NCBI RefSeq assembly: GCF_000770635.1
Contig: NZ_AVBF01000001.1
Location: forward strand, 157,997 to 221,996
Source of the DNA: Pontibacillus yanchengensis Y32
GTDB lineage: Bacteria > Bacillota > Bacilli > Bacillales > BH030062
Reading direction: 5' to 3'
Length of the DNA stretch: 64,000 nt
The first letter of the stretch is position 1, and every line of letters starts with the position of its first letter. Shown piece by piece: positions 8,503 through 17,352 of this stretch. A program made the translations under genes and the position numbers. The notes beneath the pieces are model-generated. The model worked only from the letters and a program-made list of their open reading frames with translations, did no database searches and was not told the origin of the DNA.

Positions 8503-9462
8503 CTACCTCCTTAGCTTCGGATCCAGGGCGTCTTGAAGTCCGTCCCCTAGTACGTTAAAGGCAAACATCGTTGCCGAGATAAAGAATGCTGGGAAAAATA
8601 AGCGCCACCAGTGTCCAGATAAAATAACTCCTAGTGAGTCATTTGCCATAACACCCCAGCTTGCATAAGGAGATTGGATACCAAGTCCTAAAAAGCTTAG
8701 GAACGCTTCTGCGAAAATGGCTGTTGGAACCGTTAAGGTCATTTGGACGATGATCGGTCCCATCGTATTCGGTAATAAATTTTTCTGGATGATTCGTTTC
8801 GTCTTAGCCCCAAACGATTGCGAGGCGAGCACGAATTCGTAATTTTTGAGCTGAAGCACTTGTCCTCTGACTATCCTGGCCATGCCGACCCAGCCGGTTA
8901 CGGTTAAGGCGACGATGATGGTGGCGAGACTTGGTCCCATTACCACTAGTAATAAAATCACGACGAGTAAGTATGGTAATCCATATAAAATCTCAATAAT
9001 ACGCATCATCACGCTATCCGTGCGTCCACCTTTATAGCCAGCAATACCGCCGTAAGCTACCCCGATGAAAAAATCAATCAAGGCTGCCATGATTCCGACG
9101 AATAAGGAAATCCGCGCACCGAACCACGTTCTCGTGAATACATCACGACCAAGTTTATCGGTACCGAACCAATGGTCAGAAGAAGGTGGCTTATTTTGAT
9201 TGGATAGTGTCGTCTCGCCTACGGTATGAGGGGAGAGCATTGGTCCGAAAATAGCCATGAATCCGAGCAATATCAAGAAGACGAGCCCGCCCATAGCCAT
9301 TTTATTTTTGCGAAGTCGATGCCATGCATCCTCCCAGTATGATAAAGAAGGCCGGACAACGGATTCAGCCTCGCTCGTGTCTTTTTGCTTCGGCTTAAAC
9401 CAATCATCTGGAATATCAGAAGGATTTGTTTGTTGTTCTTTTTCTTCTGTAGCTGGAAGCAC
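8503..9462 (-). CDS. dppC: Dipeptide ABC transporter permease DppC
   Basis: A 319-residue membrane protein starting with GTG at 9462 after AAGGAGGAG. A hydrophilic N-terminus of about 50 residues is followed by an N-terminal transmembrane helix (GLVFLILLGFMAIF), the HWFGTDKLGRDVFTR motif typical of OppC/DppC, five further helices and the EAA loop (ASQSFGAKTKRIIQKNLLPN). It is the second channel subunit of the importer; the start is 2 bp from the dppB stop. Confidence 0.95.
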   Translation of the reverse strand: MLPATEEKEQQTNPSDIPDDWFKPKQKDTSEAESVVRPSLSYWEDAWHRLRKNKMAMGGLVFLILLGFMAIFGPMLSPHTVGETTLSNQNKPPSSDHWFGTDKLGRDVFTRTWFGARISLFVGIMAALIDFFIGVAYGGIAGYKGGRTDSVMMRIIEILYGLPYLLVVILLLVVMGPSLATIIVALTVTGWVGMARIVRGQVLQLKNYEFVLASQSFGAKTKRIIQKNLLPNTMGPIIVQMTLTVPTAIFAEAFLSFLGLGIQSPYASWGVMANDSLGVILSGHWWRLFFPAFFISATMFAFNVLGDGLQDALDPKLRR

Positions 9463-9464
9463 CT

Positions 9465-10397
9465 TTACTCTCCTCCTTCTTTATGAAGTTTGATACGTGG
9501 ATCCAACAACCCATATGCGATATCCACTAAAAACAACATCCCGATTAAAAATGCGCTGTAAAAAACGGTTGTCCCCATAATAACGGGGTAATCACGCTGG
9601 TTAATGCTTTCGACGAAATATTTCCCCATGCCAGGAATCGCGAATATTTTTTCAATAACGAAGGTTCCTGTTAAAACACCTGCTAACAAAGTTCCCATAA
9701 TGGTAACCACGGGCATGAGCGCATTTTTTAACGCATGTTTGATGACAATTTTCCAAGGCTTCAACCCTTTAGCGTGAGCGGTCTTTATGTAATCCTGCGT
9801 CAGCGTTTCAATCATGCTCGAACGGGTTAGACGCGCAATGATGGCCATCGGACCAGTTGCCAAGGCAATGGTTGGCAAAATCATGTGCATAGGACTCGAC
9901 CACGTTGCAGCAGGGAGGACGTCCCAATCCACAGCAAACTTTTGAATCAGTAACGTCGCTAGCACAAAGTTTGGAATGGATATCCCTAGTACAGCAAAGG
10001 CCATCGCCATGTAATCGATGATACCGTTATGTCTTAGTGCTGCAAATACACCGAGAATAATGCCAGAGATGACGGCGACGACAATGGAAATAATACCGAG
10101 CTCCGCTGAAATCGGGAAACCTCGTCCAAGCAGGTCGTTGACGGTTTCCGTCGGCTGCTTTATGGAAGGTCCGAAATCAAATGTCACGACAGATTTCATA
10201 TAAATAAAATATTGAACGAGTAAAGGTTCATCTAAGTGATAGTGCTCTTCCAGGTTCGCCTGAACGGTTTCGTTGGTACCGCGTTCTTCGTTAAATGGAG
10301 AGCCAGGAATCGCATGCATCAAGAAAAAGGTGAGCGATGCGATGATGAAAATCGTTAAAATCATGAGCACGAGTCGTTTGGTTATGTATTTGACCAT
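9465..10397 (-). CDS. dppB: Dipeptide ABC transporter permease DppB
   Basis: A 310-residue permease with six predicted membrane helices, the N-terminal KYITKRLVLMILTIF segment typical of OppB/DppB, and the EAA loop (TAHAKGLKPWKIVIKHALKN). ATG at 10397 follows GGGGGAG. It follows dppA by 12 bp and forms the heterodimeric channel with DppC. Confidence 0.95.
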   Translation of the reverse strand: MVKYITKRLVLMILTIFIIASLTFFLMHAIPGSPFNEERGTNETVQANLEEHYHLDEPLLVQYFIYMKSVVTFDFGPSIKQPTETVNDLLGRGFPISAELGIISIVVAVISGIILGVFAALRHNGIIDYMAMAFAVLGISIPNFVLATLLIQKFAVDWDVLPAATWSSPMHMILPTIALATGPMAIIARLTRSSMIETLTQDYIKTAHAKGLKPWKIVIKHALKNALMPVVTIMGTLLAGVLTGTFVIEKIFAIPGMGKYFVESINQRDYPVIMGTTVFYSAFLIGMLFLVDIAYGLLDPRIKLHKEGGE

Positions 10398-10409
10398 GCA
10401 AAGCTCCCC

Positions 10410-11234
10410 CTAACTGAATGACGTACGCATCGCTAGCTCCGTCATGACGAGCATCGCTTGATAGGCTTCTAGAATATCTTTTGCTTTAAAAGATACGGTA
10501 GTTGAGTTTGGTTCAATTTCGGTACCAGGCATTAAGTTTGCCCACTCCGCTTGGCCATAATTAGCGAACTCAATTCGAAGTGTTGGACTGTCAGGCGGAA
10601 CGAGTGGTTGAACGTTGTGACGATTCTCGATGGCCTGCGCTGTTTTTTCTTGGAGCAGTGCTCCTGCTTTTTTTGGAGTTAATGAATGAACGGATGAGCG
10701 GGACAGCGATTTTTTAACTGCAGCCGTCGTTACATTGGGAATCAATGCTTCTGCCTCCGCAGCAGCCCGGTCATCGCCGGCAACCATGAGAATCGGAATG
10801 CCATAATATCCTGCTACATAAGCGTTCAATCCAAGTTCTCCTACGGCTACATCATCTATGTAAAAACTGCGTACCGCGTGGATCATCGAATGGGACATTA
10901 CACCAGGAGTGGCTGCTCGAGCGTGATAGCCGAGAAACATCGCTCCAGAGAAGGAATCATCCAGTCCCTGCATCATCGAGTAGGGCTTTACATCGCCTGT
11001 TATTAGCTCTGCGTCAGGATTTAACTCATCAATCAAAATATTATTCATTTTGGAATGACTGTCATTAACGAGGATATCCTCGACTTGATTGTTGAAGGCA
11101 GAATCGATGACATAATTTGTTTCTTCTGTCATGATACGCCGCGCGCGTTCGTAATTATGTTTATCTGAATCAATGAAGGATTGGTCAGGTATTCCCGTTA
11201 TCCCCTCCATATCAACCGATAAGTAGAGTTTCAT
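10410..11234 (-). CDS. dppA: D-aminopeptidase DppA (M55)
   Basis: A 274-residue zinc D-aminopeptidase. The N-terminal VDMEGITGI, the NDSHSKM segment and HARAATPGVMSHS carry the family's metal-binding Asp, Glu and His residues. It is cytoplasmic and hydrolyses D-Ala-D-Ala and related peptides in B. subtilis. As first gene of the operon it is preceded by AGGAGG and by a CodY-like palindrome about 43 bp upstream of the ATG. Confidence 0.95.
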   Translation of the reverse strand: MKLYLSVDMEGITGIPDQSFIDSDKHNYERARRIMTEETNYVIDSAFNNQVEDILVNDSHSKMNNILIDELNPDAELITGDVKPYSMMQGLDDSFSGAMFLGYHARAATPGVMSHSMIHAVRSFYIDDVAVGELGLNAYVAGYYGIPILMVAGDDRAAAEAEALIPNVTTAAVKKSLSRSSVHSLTPKKAGALLQEKTAQAIENRHNVQPLVPPDSPTLRIEFANYGQAEWANLMPGTEIEPNSTTVSFKAKDILEAYQAMLVMTELAMRTSFS

Positions 11235-11276
11235 AGTCAGATCCTCCTAGAGTTGTAGTTTATTGCTAATTTTGAT

Positions 11277-11291
11277 AATTTTCATATAATT
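11277..11291 (-). promoter_or_regulatory. Candidate CodY site upstream of dppA
   Basis: On the minus strand AATTATATGAAAATT matches the CodY consensus AATTTTCWGAAAATT at 13 of 15 positions. The B. subtilis dpp operon is a known CodY target, which makes the match plausible. Binding is inferred, not shown. Confidence 0.5.
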
Positions 11292-11508
11292 TTAGCAATG
11301 TTTTCAATATATAGCAATAGATAGAAAGAATGGTTGTCGGAAATTGTAAGTGATGTGAAAAAGGTGGGAGCTTGTTAAAATTTTTTCTTATAAAAATGGT
11401 GTTTTTTTGGTTTATTAGTGATCCAAAGAGGGTATAAGTTCGATTACTTTTTAGAAAGATGAAGAAAAGAAGGAATAAATATGAAAATAGAAAGGGGGAG
11501 AATGCGGT

Positions 11509-12216
11509 ATGCAAAAGGCGTGTAACAGTTTACTAGATTATGTGAATGGAGCGCTTTCCGAAGAGGATGCGTATCAGTTCGAAAAGCATAAGAAGGATTG
11601 TGCGTATTGCCAGGAAGAGTTCGATGATTTGATGGAGATAATGGACGTGTTACCTTTTGCTGCTGAGCCTGTTCATCCTCCTGATGACATGAAAGCTCGC
11701 GTGCTACCAGGTGTAGAGGAGCATCAAGAAGATGAGCGGGTTGTTTCGATACCGAACAAAAAGAAGGATTATAAACATTGGGTGATATCCTTGTTGGCAG
11801 CAGGGCTTTTGTTTTCAATTAGTGGGCATGCGTATTCGATACTATCGAAAGATAAAAAAAGTGGTCCAGCAGAAACCGTCCAGGTAATCGATCAGGTGAC
11901 GAGAAAAATAGATTTACAGGGAGAAACAGCAGGGAAAGCAAGTGCAGCTTTTATAAAAAAGGATAGTAGAATGACGCTTGTCGTAGAAGCTGCAGGACTT
12001 GAACCTCTTGAAGGGGAAGAGGTATATCAAGTTTGGTTAATCGAAGGCGAGCAGCCACACCGAGCAGGTAGCTTTGTTACCAACTCAAATGGTGAAGGAG
12101 CCGTTTCGTACACGATAGAAACGGATAGAACGTGGGAGCAAATTGCTATTTCGAAAGAACCAAATGCGACAAGTGAAGCACCTCGTGGCGATGTTATGTT
12201 GAGCTCCACTTTATAA
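11509..12216 (+). CDS. Anti-sigma factor, RskA-like, with zinc-finger
   Basis: A 235-residue membrane protein. The N-terminus has the anti-sigma zinc-binding H-x3-C-x2-C motif (HKKDCAYC, residues 26-33). One transmembrane helix follows at about residues 88-104 (VISLLAAGLLFSISGHA). The external part matches the anti-sigma-K factor RskA C-terminal domain (VYQVWLIEGEQPHRAGSF). ATG at 11509 follows AAAGGGGG. Normally such genes follow an ECF sigma factor gene, but upstream is the divergent dppA and no sigma gene is present in the window. Confidence 0.8.
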   Translation: MQKACNSLLDYVNGALSEEDAYQFEKHKKDCAYCQEEFDDLMEIMDVLPFAAEPVHPPDDMKARVLPGVEEHQEDERVVSIPNKKKDYKHWVISLLAAGLLFSISGHAYSILSKDKKSGPAETVQVIDQVTRKIDLQGETAGKASAAFIKKDSRMTLVVEAAGLEPLEGEEVYQVWLIEGEQPHRAGSFVTNSNGEGAVSYTIETDRTWEQIAISKEPNATSEAPRGDVMLSSTL

Positions 12217-12222
12217 TAAGGA

Positions 12223-12268
12223 AGCAGTTCATTTTGAAGGCAGACTCTTTGGAATGAGCTGCTTTTTT
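12223..12268 (+). terminator. Terminator after the anti-sigma gene
   Basis: An 11-bp stem AGCAGTTCATT/AATGAGCTGCT (one G-T pair) followed by TTTTTT, 6 bp downstream of the stop codon. Confidence 0.85.
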
Positions 12269-12353
12269 ATGTGGTATTACCAATTAATTGAAACGGATTC
12301 GAGCAGAAATCGTAGAGATAAGAAAGGAAGATAACACAAAGCGGAGGGTATCT

Positions 12354-12893
12354 ATGTATAAATTGCTGTTGTTTTTACTGCCTTTGTCACTGCTCGGCTG
12401 CTCAATGGAAGCTACATCCTCAACGGAAAAAAAACATATCGATACGATTAAACACGTATTGGAAAAACAATTTACGGGACCCGATGAAGAGTTGGTGGAA
12501 TTATTCGAGGACCCTGAAAATGTAACTGTCATAGGAGGAGAAGGAGAAAGTTCCTCACCAGAAACTCCCACTGAACTTGATAAATATTTGGAAAAACAAT
12601 ATAAATCCTATTTCACTCCCAATATGTATGAGCGTTTTATTGGTAATTTTGCGATGGATTATCCATTAAGATCTCATGCGACTGACTATCAATTTCGTGT
12701 GGGGAATATAGAGCTGGACCAAGCTGAGTCTACGGAAGGAGCTTATGACTTCACGGTACATGTGATGTATGGAAAAGATGGAATGGATGAGAAAGAAAAG
12801 AAGGTAGAGGGAAGAGTGAATGTGAATGGTGAGGGGAAAATATCTAACATTAAGATTCTCGATGATCATGGGCTGCATGAGAAGTTGAAGTGA
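12354..12893 (+). CDS. Uncharacterised lipoprotein
   Basis: About 179 residues beginning MYKLLLFLLPLSLLGCS, a clear lipoprotein signal with lipobox LLGC. The ATG at 12354 has GGAGGG at good spacing; the longer reading frame upstream lacks a site. The mature part is acidic, with no family I recognise. It is likely anchored to the outer face of the membrane. The next gene (13094) encodes another small extracytoplasmic protein, but a terminator separates them. Confidence 0.75.
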   Translation: MYKLLLFLLPLSLLGCSMEATSSTEKKHIDTIKHVLEKQFTGPDEELVELFEDPENVTVIGGEGESSSPETPTELDKYLEKQYKSYFTPNMYERFIGNFAMDYPLRSHATDYQFRVGNIELDQAESTEGAYDFTVHVMYGKDGMDEKEKKVEGRVNVNGEGKISNIKILDDHGLHEKLK

Positions 12894-12971
12894 GAATAGA
12901 ATGGATAAAGTAGTTGAGTGGGAGTTAAGTGGTTCGGTTAGTAAAGTAGAAATATAAATGGCAATCGTTTT

Positions 12972-13009
12972 ACAAGCGAATTTGCATAGTGATTCGCTTG
13001 TATATTTTT
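12972..13009 (+). terminator. Terminator after the lipoprotein gene
   Basis: Perfect 10-bp stem ACAAGCGAAT/ATTCGCTTGT with a 10-nt loop followed by ATATTTTTA. Confidence 0.75.
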
Positions 13010-13093
13010 ATGTCAAAAAAACAAATAACTAAATTTGCACTAACGAATACGACTATTGAATAAGAGAAGTTCGATATTGAGGGGAGGATTATT

Positions 13094-13501
13094 TTGAAAA
13101 GTAAATGGATAGCAAGCATAGCCTTTATTTCACTCATACTTAATGTTGTATTATTTATATTTATTTTTAAAGAAGAAGAAAATATTAGACCTGACACTCC
13201 TATTGAAATGGCTTCTTTAATGATGGAGGCGGCTGGAGATGATGATCAATACAAGAGCATAAAAGGATTGTTACATCAGCGATATAGAGAGGTTATTTCT
13301 GAAGAAAAATTACAACAAATTACTCAAATGCACACAGGTGGTGCAGAATTCTTTTCATACGCTGTAGTAAATTTCAAGGGGGAAAACGGAGGGGATGACG
13401 TTTTATTATTAAAATTAACAGATGAATTGGATGATGGGAAAATCAAAATCCAACATATAAAAATAGTCCCGGACGAAATGGAACGAGTTCTGATTGATTA
13501 G
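13094..13501 (+). CDS. Small membrane-anchored protein, unknown
   Basis: A 135-residue protein with TTG start at 13094 after GGGGAGG. One N-terminal transmembrane helix (IASIAFISLILNVVLFIFIF) is followed by a soluble, probably external domain of about 105 residues that resembles small alpha+beta domains found in Bacillus lipoproteins. I recognise no family. Confidence 0.65.
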   Translation: MKSKWIASIAFISLILNVVLFIFIFKEEENIRPDTPIEMASLMMEAAGDDDQYKSIKGLLHQRYREVISEEKLQQITQMHTGGAEFFSYAVVNFKGENGGDDVLLLKLTDELDDGKIKIQHIKIVPDEMERVLID

Positions 13502-13547
13502 TTCTTATTATACGAACAGGTACATTAAACAACGAATTATTAAACTA

Positions 13548-13856
13548 CTAAGTTTGTCTGTATTTATAGTAACGATTTATTTTTACAATTAAACCTGCAA
13601 TTAAGAAAACTATTGCGTTGGCTAACAAACCAAACATGATAAATACACCTCCGTACCCAGCTCCTTCGTGAGTAGATGTAGGATCAAAGATTCTACTGAA
13701 CTGTAAAAACACAAACCCTAACAGGAATCCAATTAATGGAGCAGAAAAAATCATCCCTATACTAGATAACCACAAATGTACTTTATCAGTTTTGTGTAAA
13801 TGGATAGCAAGCCAGTCTGAAAGAAAGATAAGTGCTATAAGTAAAAACCAAATCAA
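13548..13856 (-). CDS. Small multi-pass membrane protein, unknown
   Basis: A 102-residue protein with about three transmembrane helices (residues 1-15, 28-52, 70-92). The start is TTG at 13856 with GGAGGG at 5 nt spacing; an ATG between them runs directly into a stop. Convergent with the preceding gene. No family assigned. Confidence 0.6.
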   Translation of the reverse strand: MIWFLLIALIFLSDWLAIHLHKTDKVHLWLSSIGMIFSAPLIGFLLGFVFLQFSRIFDPTSTHEGAGYGGVFIMFGLLANAIVFLIAGLIVKINRYYKYRQT

Positions 13857-13895
13857 GTCATCCCTCCTATTAATAAGTTTCTTTTTGTATAGGAA

Positions 13896-14158
13896 ATTAT
13901 AAAATTAAATGTTTGTGTATAATTAAAAAAGTGAAGTGGCCACGTCCAGCTCCAGCGCCCAGCGACTAGTATGCTTCCCTCGCCTCCGTACGATAAGTTA
14001 ACATCGAATCACTACGTTCTTCGTGTTGCCTTTATCTCCAAAAGATTAAGGGGAAGTTCGATTAAGAACGCTACATCACGTAGCAACATCGAACCAACCC
14101 ACATCGTGTGAGCCGCAGCATATACGTCGCTACCCGGGCGCTTGCGCTTTTGTTCTTG
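13896..14158 (+). repeat. Interspersed ~220-260 bp repeat, family C, copy 1
   Basis: The core runs from CACGTCCAGCTCCAGCGCC (13941) to GCTTGCGCTTTTGTTCTT (14158). Copies at 15982-16243 and 28237-28444 are close to identical over about 215 bp. Internal inverted segments (ATCGAATCACTACGTTCTTCG against GATTAAGAACGCTACATCA) suggest RNA or DNA folding. No reading frame is conserved. The rest of 13857-14402 is AT-rich with no gene seen. Confidence 0.85.
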
Positions 14159-14402
14159 TAGAAGAAGGTTAGCTACTTACATAATTATTTTAACATTAAT
14201 TTCCATTAATTCCAAAAGAAATATAAAGTCAGATATAGATTTTGATAACAGATGTTATTTTTAACAGTTAAGAATACCTTGGTGCCAACGTTTCGAGAGT
14301 TTCCTGTAAGTTTTTTATCCAAAAAAGTGATCCAAACCAACCTCCTTTTCGAATGCTTAATAAGAAAGATAGAGAAAACATTCTAAAGGAGATGAGAATT
14401 GT

Positions 14403-15749
14403 ATGGATATGAAAAAAGCGTTGTTGACGGTACCTTTAAGTTTTTCCTTATTGATCCCGACGGCTGCCGATATAGTGAACGCAGAAGATCATATGAAAGA
14501 TAAACCAACTGTAGCGACAGAGGCTGTTGAGTTACGAGCTCAGCTAGATAAACTGTTAAGTGAGCACGCATACCTTGCAGTGGAAACGATGCGTAAAGGC
14601 GCTGAGGGTGCAGCTGACTTCGAACAATCAGCACAAGCACTAAGCGGCAACACGGAAGATTTATCAAACGCGATCGCATCTGTTTACGGAGAAGAAGCAG
14701 GCAAGCAATTTAAAGAAATGTGGAGTGACCATATTGGCTTTTTCGTTGATTATGTAAAAGCAACAGGCAATGAAGACGAAGAAGCGAAGCAAATGGCGCT
14801 AGACGAACTAGAGCAATATCGCCAAGACTTCTCGAAATTTCTAGAGTCAGCTACAGGCGAACGCTTAAAAGCGGATAAGTTAGTGCAAGGTCTACAAGCA
14901 CACGTAAACCAATTGATCGGAGCTTTTGATAGTTACGTAGCTGGTGATTATGAAAAAGCATACGAAATGGAACGCAAGGCAATTGAACATATGTATGGCG
15001 TAAGTAAAGGCTTATCCAGTGCTATCGTTGATCAATTCCCAGACAAATTCAACGACACAAAAGCTGTCACACCAGCAGCAAACCTTCGTTCTGAATTAAA
15101 CCATCTACTTTCTGAACACGCTGGACTTGCGATGATGGCAATGCAAAATGGAATCGATGGCTCAGAGGATTTTGAAGCTTCTACAGAAGCGCTAAGCAAC
15201 AACACAGAAGATTTAACAGCTGCGATTAGCTCCATTTATGGCGAAGAAGCAGGCATGAAGTTCAAGGAAATGTGGTCTGGTCACATTGGTAACTTCGTTG
15301 AGTATGTAAAAGCTACAGCGAATGAAGATGAAATGAAGAAAGAAGAAGCAATGGAGGCTCTTGATCAATACCGCCAAGACTTCTCCATGTTCTTGGAAAA
15401 AGCAACAGAAGGCGGCTTGAAATCTGAAACGCTAGCAAAAAATCTACAAAGTCACGTAGACTATCTGATTACCACTTTTGATCAGTATGCGAAAGAGGAC
15501 TACGACGCAACGTACGACACGCTACGTGAATCCTATGCACACATGTTTGGCGCCGGAAAAGCACTATCTGGCGGGTTCGTAAACCAATTCCCAGACAAAT
15601 TCGCAATGGATATGCCGTCTAACATGCCAGACACAGGCATGGGTGGCACAGCTCAAGATAGCTTCAACTTCACTTGGATTATCTTATCCATCCTTGCGAT
15701 GCTAAGCGGTACTGCTCTTTATGCTCGCAAACAATCACAACAACAGTAA
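14403..15749 (+). CDS. Secreted surface protein with duplicated domain
   Basis: A 448-residue protein: signal peptide (about residues 1-26), two tandem copies of a helical domain (about residues 43-210 and 228-400), an MPDTG motif near residue 409, a transmembrane helix (WIILSILAMLSGTALYA) and a short basic tail. The copies share SNNTEDLTAAISSIYGEEAG-like and QYRQDFS segments and QFPDKF ends. The C-terminus resembles a sortase-type or plain membrane anchor; MPDTG is not the canonical LPXTG. ATG at 14403 follows AAAGGAG at 11 nt. Function unknown; it is exported and attached to the cell surface. Confidence 0.75.
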   Translation: MDMKKALLTVPLSFSLLIPTAADIVNAEDHMKDKPTVATEAVELRAQLDKLLSEHAYLAVETMRKGAEGAADFEQSAQALSGNTEDLSNAIASVYGEEAGKQFKEMWSDHIGFFVDYVKATGNEDEEAKQMALDELEQYRQDFSKFLESATGERLKADKLVQGLQAHVNQLIGAFDSYVAGDYEKAYEMERKAIEHMYGVSKGLSSAIVDQFPDKFNDTKAVTPAANLRSELNHLLSEHAGLAMMAMQNGIDGSEDFEASTEALSNNTEDLTAAISSIYGEEAGMKFKEMWSGHIGNFVEYVKATANEDEMKKEEAMEALDQYRQDFSMFLEKATEGGLKSETLAKNLQSHVDYLITTFDQYAKEDYDATYDTLRESYAHMFGAGKALSGGFVNQFPDKFAMDMPSNMPDTGMGGTAQDSFNFTWIILSILAMLSGTALYARKQSQQQ

Positions 15750-15938
15750 GTTTTAACACTTTTTCTGGCCCTGGGATTGTGTACCGGGGCTGGAGTTTTG
15801 GCTGAGCGGTAGAAAGCTAAATCGTTAGCATCGAGCTTCATCTAAACATGCACGAACTCGAGTCATGGCGGTGTCTTTTCCGACCCATTTCCCATTCCCA
15901 TTGCTGAAACGCTCATGCCATGGCTCTTGTTATAGATA

Positions 15939-15978
15939 AAGGGTGCCCTTTCTTATGCGGGGCACCCTTGTTGTTTGT
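15939..15978 (+). terminator. Hairpin terminator
   Basis: Perfect 10-bp stem AAGGGTGCCC/GGGCACCCTT followed by GTTGTTTG, about 190 bp after the duplicated-domain gene. The stretch 15750-15938 contains a weaker GC hairpin near 15765 and no gene. Confidence 0.65.
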
Positions 15979-15981
15979 AGT

Positions 15982-16243
15982 ATTATAAAATTTAATGCTT
16001 TTGTATAACTGAAAAAGTGAAGTAGCCACGTCCAGCTCCAGCGCCCAGCGACTAGCAAACTTCCTGCCCCTCCTTACGATAAGTCAACATCGAATCGCTA
16101 ACGCTCTTCGTGTTTCCTTTATCTCAAATAATTAAGAGGGAGTTCGATTAAAATCGCTGCGTCACGCAGCAACATCGAACCAACCCACGTCGTGTGGGCA
16201 GCAGTTTGTACGTCGCTAAACGGACGCTTGCGCTTTTGTTCTT
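15982..16243 (+). repeat. Interspersed repeat, family C, copy 2
   Basis: Same element as 13896-14158, including the AT-rich lead-in (ATTATAAAAT...GTGAAGT). It ends on the last base of the DUF1002 gene's stop codon region, so it forms that gene's 3' flank. Confidence 0.85.
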
Positions 16244-17136
16244 TAATTATTGTTGCTTAGTAGTCCACTGAAAAAGTCTCCTATCGCAGAGACGACGCTT
16301 TTCACGAAATTCCCGATTCGATCGAGGAAGTTTTGTCCTTGTTCGGAGTTTAAGAATTCATCGACTTTTTGCTTCATCTCGCCCATACGGTCGCCGACTG
16401 CGTTCCAGTCGATATTGATATCTTTTAGATTCATAAATAAATCTGTTAAGTTAGTAAGCTGTTCATCTGTGATATTAAGATTCAGTTTCTCCGCCTGAGT
16501 TTGAATGAGGTTCTGCATTTCTTCTTTATTTTGAGGTGTATTGTTTGCTAGTTCAGATTTAATCGCCGTTACGAGTTGAGTAGCTTCTTCTTTCCCAAGA
16601 TCCTCACCAAGTTTTGCGGTGGTAACCATCTCTTGGTTGGCTGCTTGTTTCACATCTTCAGCGATTGCCTCACCTGTTGACGTTTCATACGCTTTTAAAA
16701 GTCCAGTAAGGGCAGCGGTTCCTGATACATCAAATGGAGCAGTGGCATAAATGTGCGCATCTTCCACACCTGCTGTGGCAAGGGCGCTTTTGTACATATC
16801 AGCCGTTACCCAATTGATATGATTGGTTTCAACTGTAAGCCCGTCGCCTTTTTCACCAATCGTAATTTTACTACTCGAAATCGCTCGCGTTCCGATTTGA
16901 GCTTTGGAGATATAATCGCCCAAATACTCATGTTCTTCCTTATTTGTAACAGTTACGGTCATAACATTTTCAGAGACATCCATTTCATTTAGTAGAGACT
17001 GCTTTTGCTCCTCCGACAAATCTGCACCTAGAGAAACAATCTCATCCCCCGGAGCCGCATCCGCCAACACAAACTGCGGAAGCCCCACCATCATCAGTGC
17101 TAACACCAACATTGTAGCTAATATTCTACGCTTCAT
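16243..17136 (-). CDS. Secreted DUF1002 protein (YpuA-like)
   Basis: A 297-residue protein with a signal peptide (MKRRILATMLVLALMMVG, cleavage near LADA) and the DUF1002 pattern: GDEIVSLGADLSEEQKQ near the N-terminus, then VTADMYKSALATAGV and APFDVSGTAALTGLLKAYE. This matches the B. subtilis YpuA family in length and order. The C-terminus is helical. ATG follows AGGAGAGGG. The molecular role is unknown. Confidence 0.85.
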   Translation of the reverse strand: MKRRILATMLVLALMMVGLPQFVLADAAPGDEIVSLGADLSEEQKQSLLNEMDVSENVMTVTVTNKEEHEYLGDYISKAQIGTRAISSSKITIGEKGDGLTVETNHINWVTADMYKSALATAGVEDAHIYATAPFDVSGTAALTGLLKAYETSTGEAIAEDVKQAANQEMVTTAKLGEDLGKEEATQLVTAIKSELANNTPQNKEEMQNLIQTQAEKLNLNITDEQLTNLTDLFMNLKDINIDWNAVGDRMGEMKQKVDEFLNSEQGQNFLDRIGNFVKSVVSAIGDFFSGLLSNNN

Positions 17137-17193
17137 ATTCCCTCTCCTGTCATTTTATGGGTAGAAATACGTACACCTCTATAGTACCACAAA

Positions 17194-17312
17194 CTGAGAC
17201 GCGGGGACAGGTCCCTCGTCCCACTCCAAATTGGGATGGAGGGATGGGATGGAGGGACAGGTCCCTCATCCCAGCACCAAAACTGGGACGAGGAACCTGT
17301 CCCCCCATCCCA
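17194..17312. repeat. Interspersed palindromic repeat, family B, locus 1
   Basis: Contains GGGACAGGTCCCTCGTCCCA, a second copy in TCATCCCA form and the inverse GGGACGAGGAACCTGTCCCC. Further loci are at 17925-18030, 46129-46206, 46378-46460, 55318-55383 and 55558-55641. It lies in the gap between the DUF1002 and PCYCGC genes. Confidence 0.85.
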
Positions 17313-17324
17313 GCTTCGGTCAAA

Positions 17325-17352
17325 CAAAAAACCGCTCCATTCGGAACGGTTT
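17325..17352 (-). terminator. Terminator of the PCYCGC lipoprotein gene
   Basis: On the minus strand AAACCGTTCC/GGAGCGGTTT (one mismatch) with a GAAT loop is followed by a T-run. The stem overlaps the stop codon. Confidence 0.75.
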
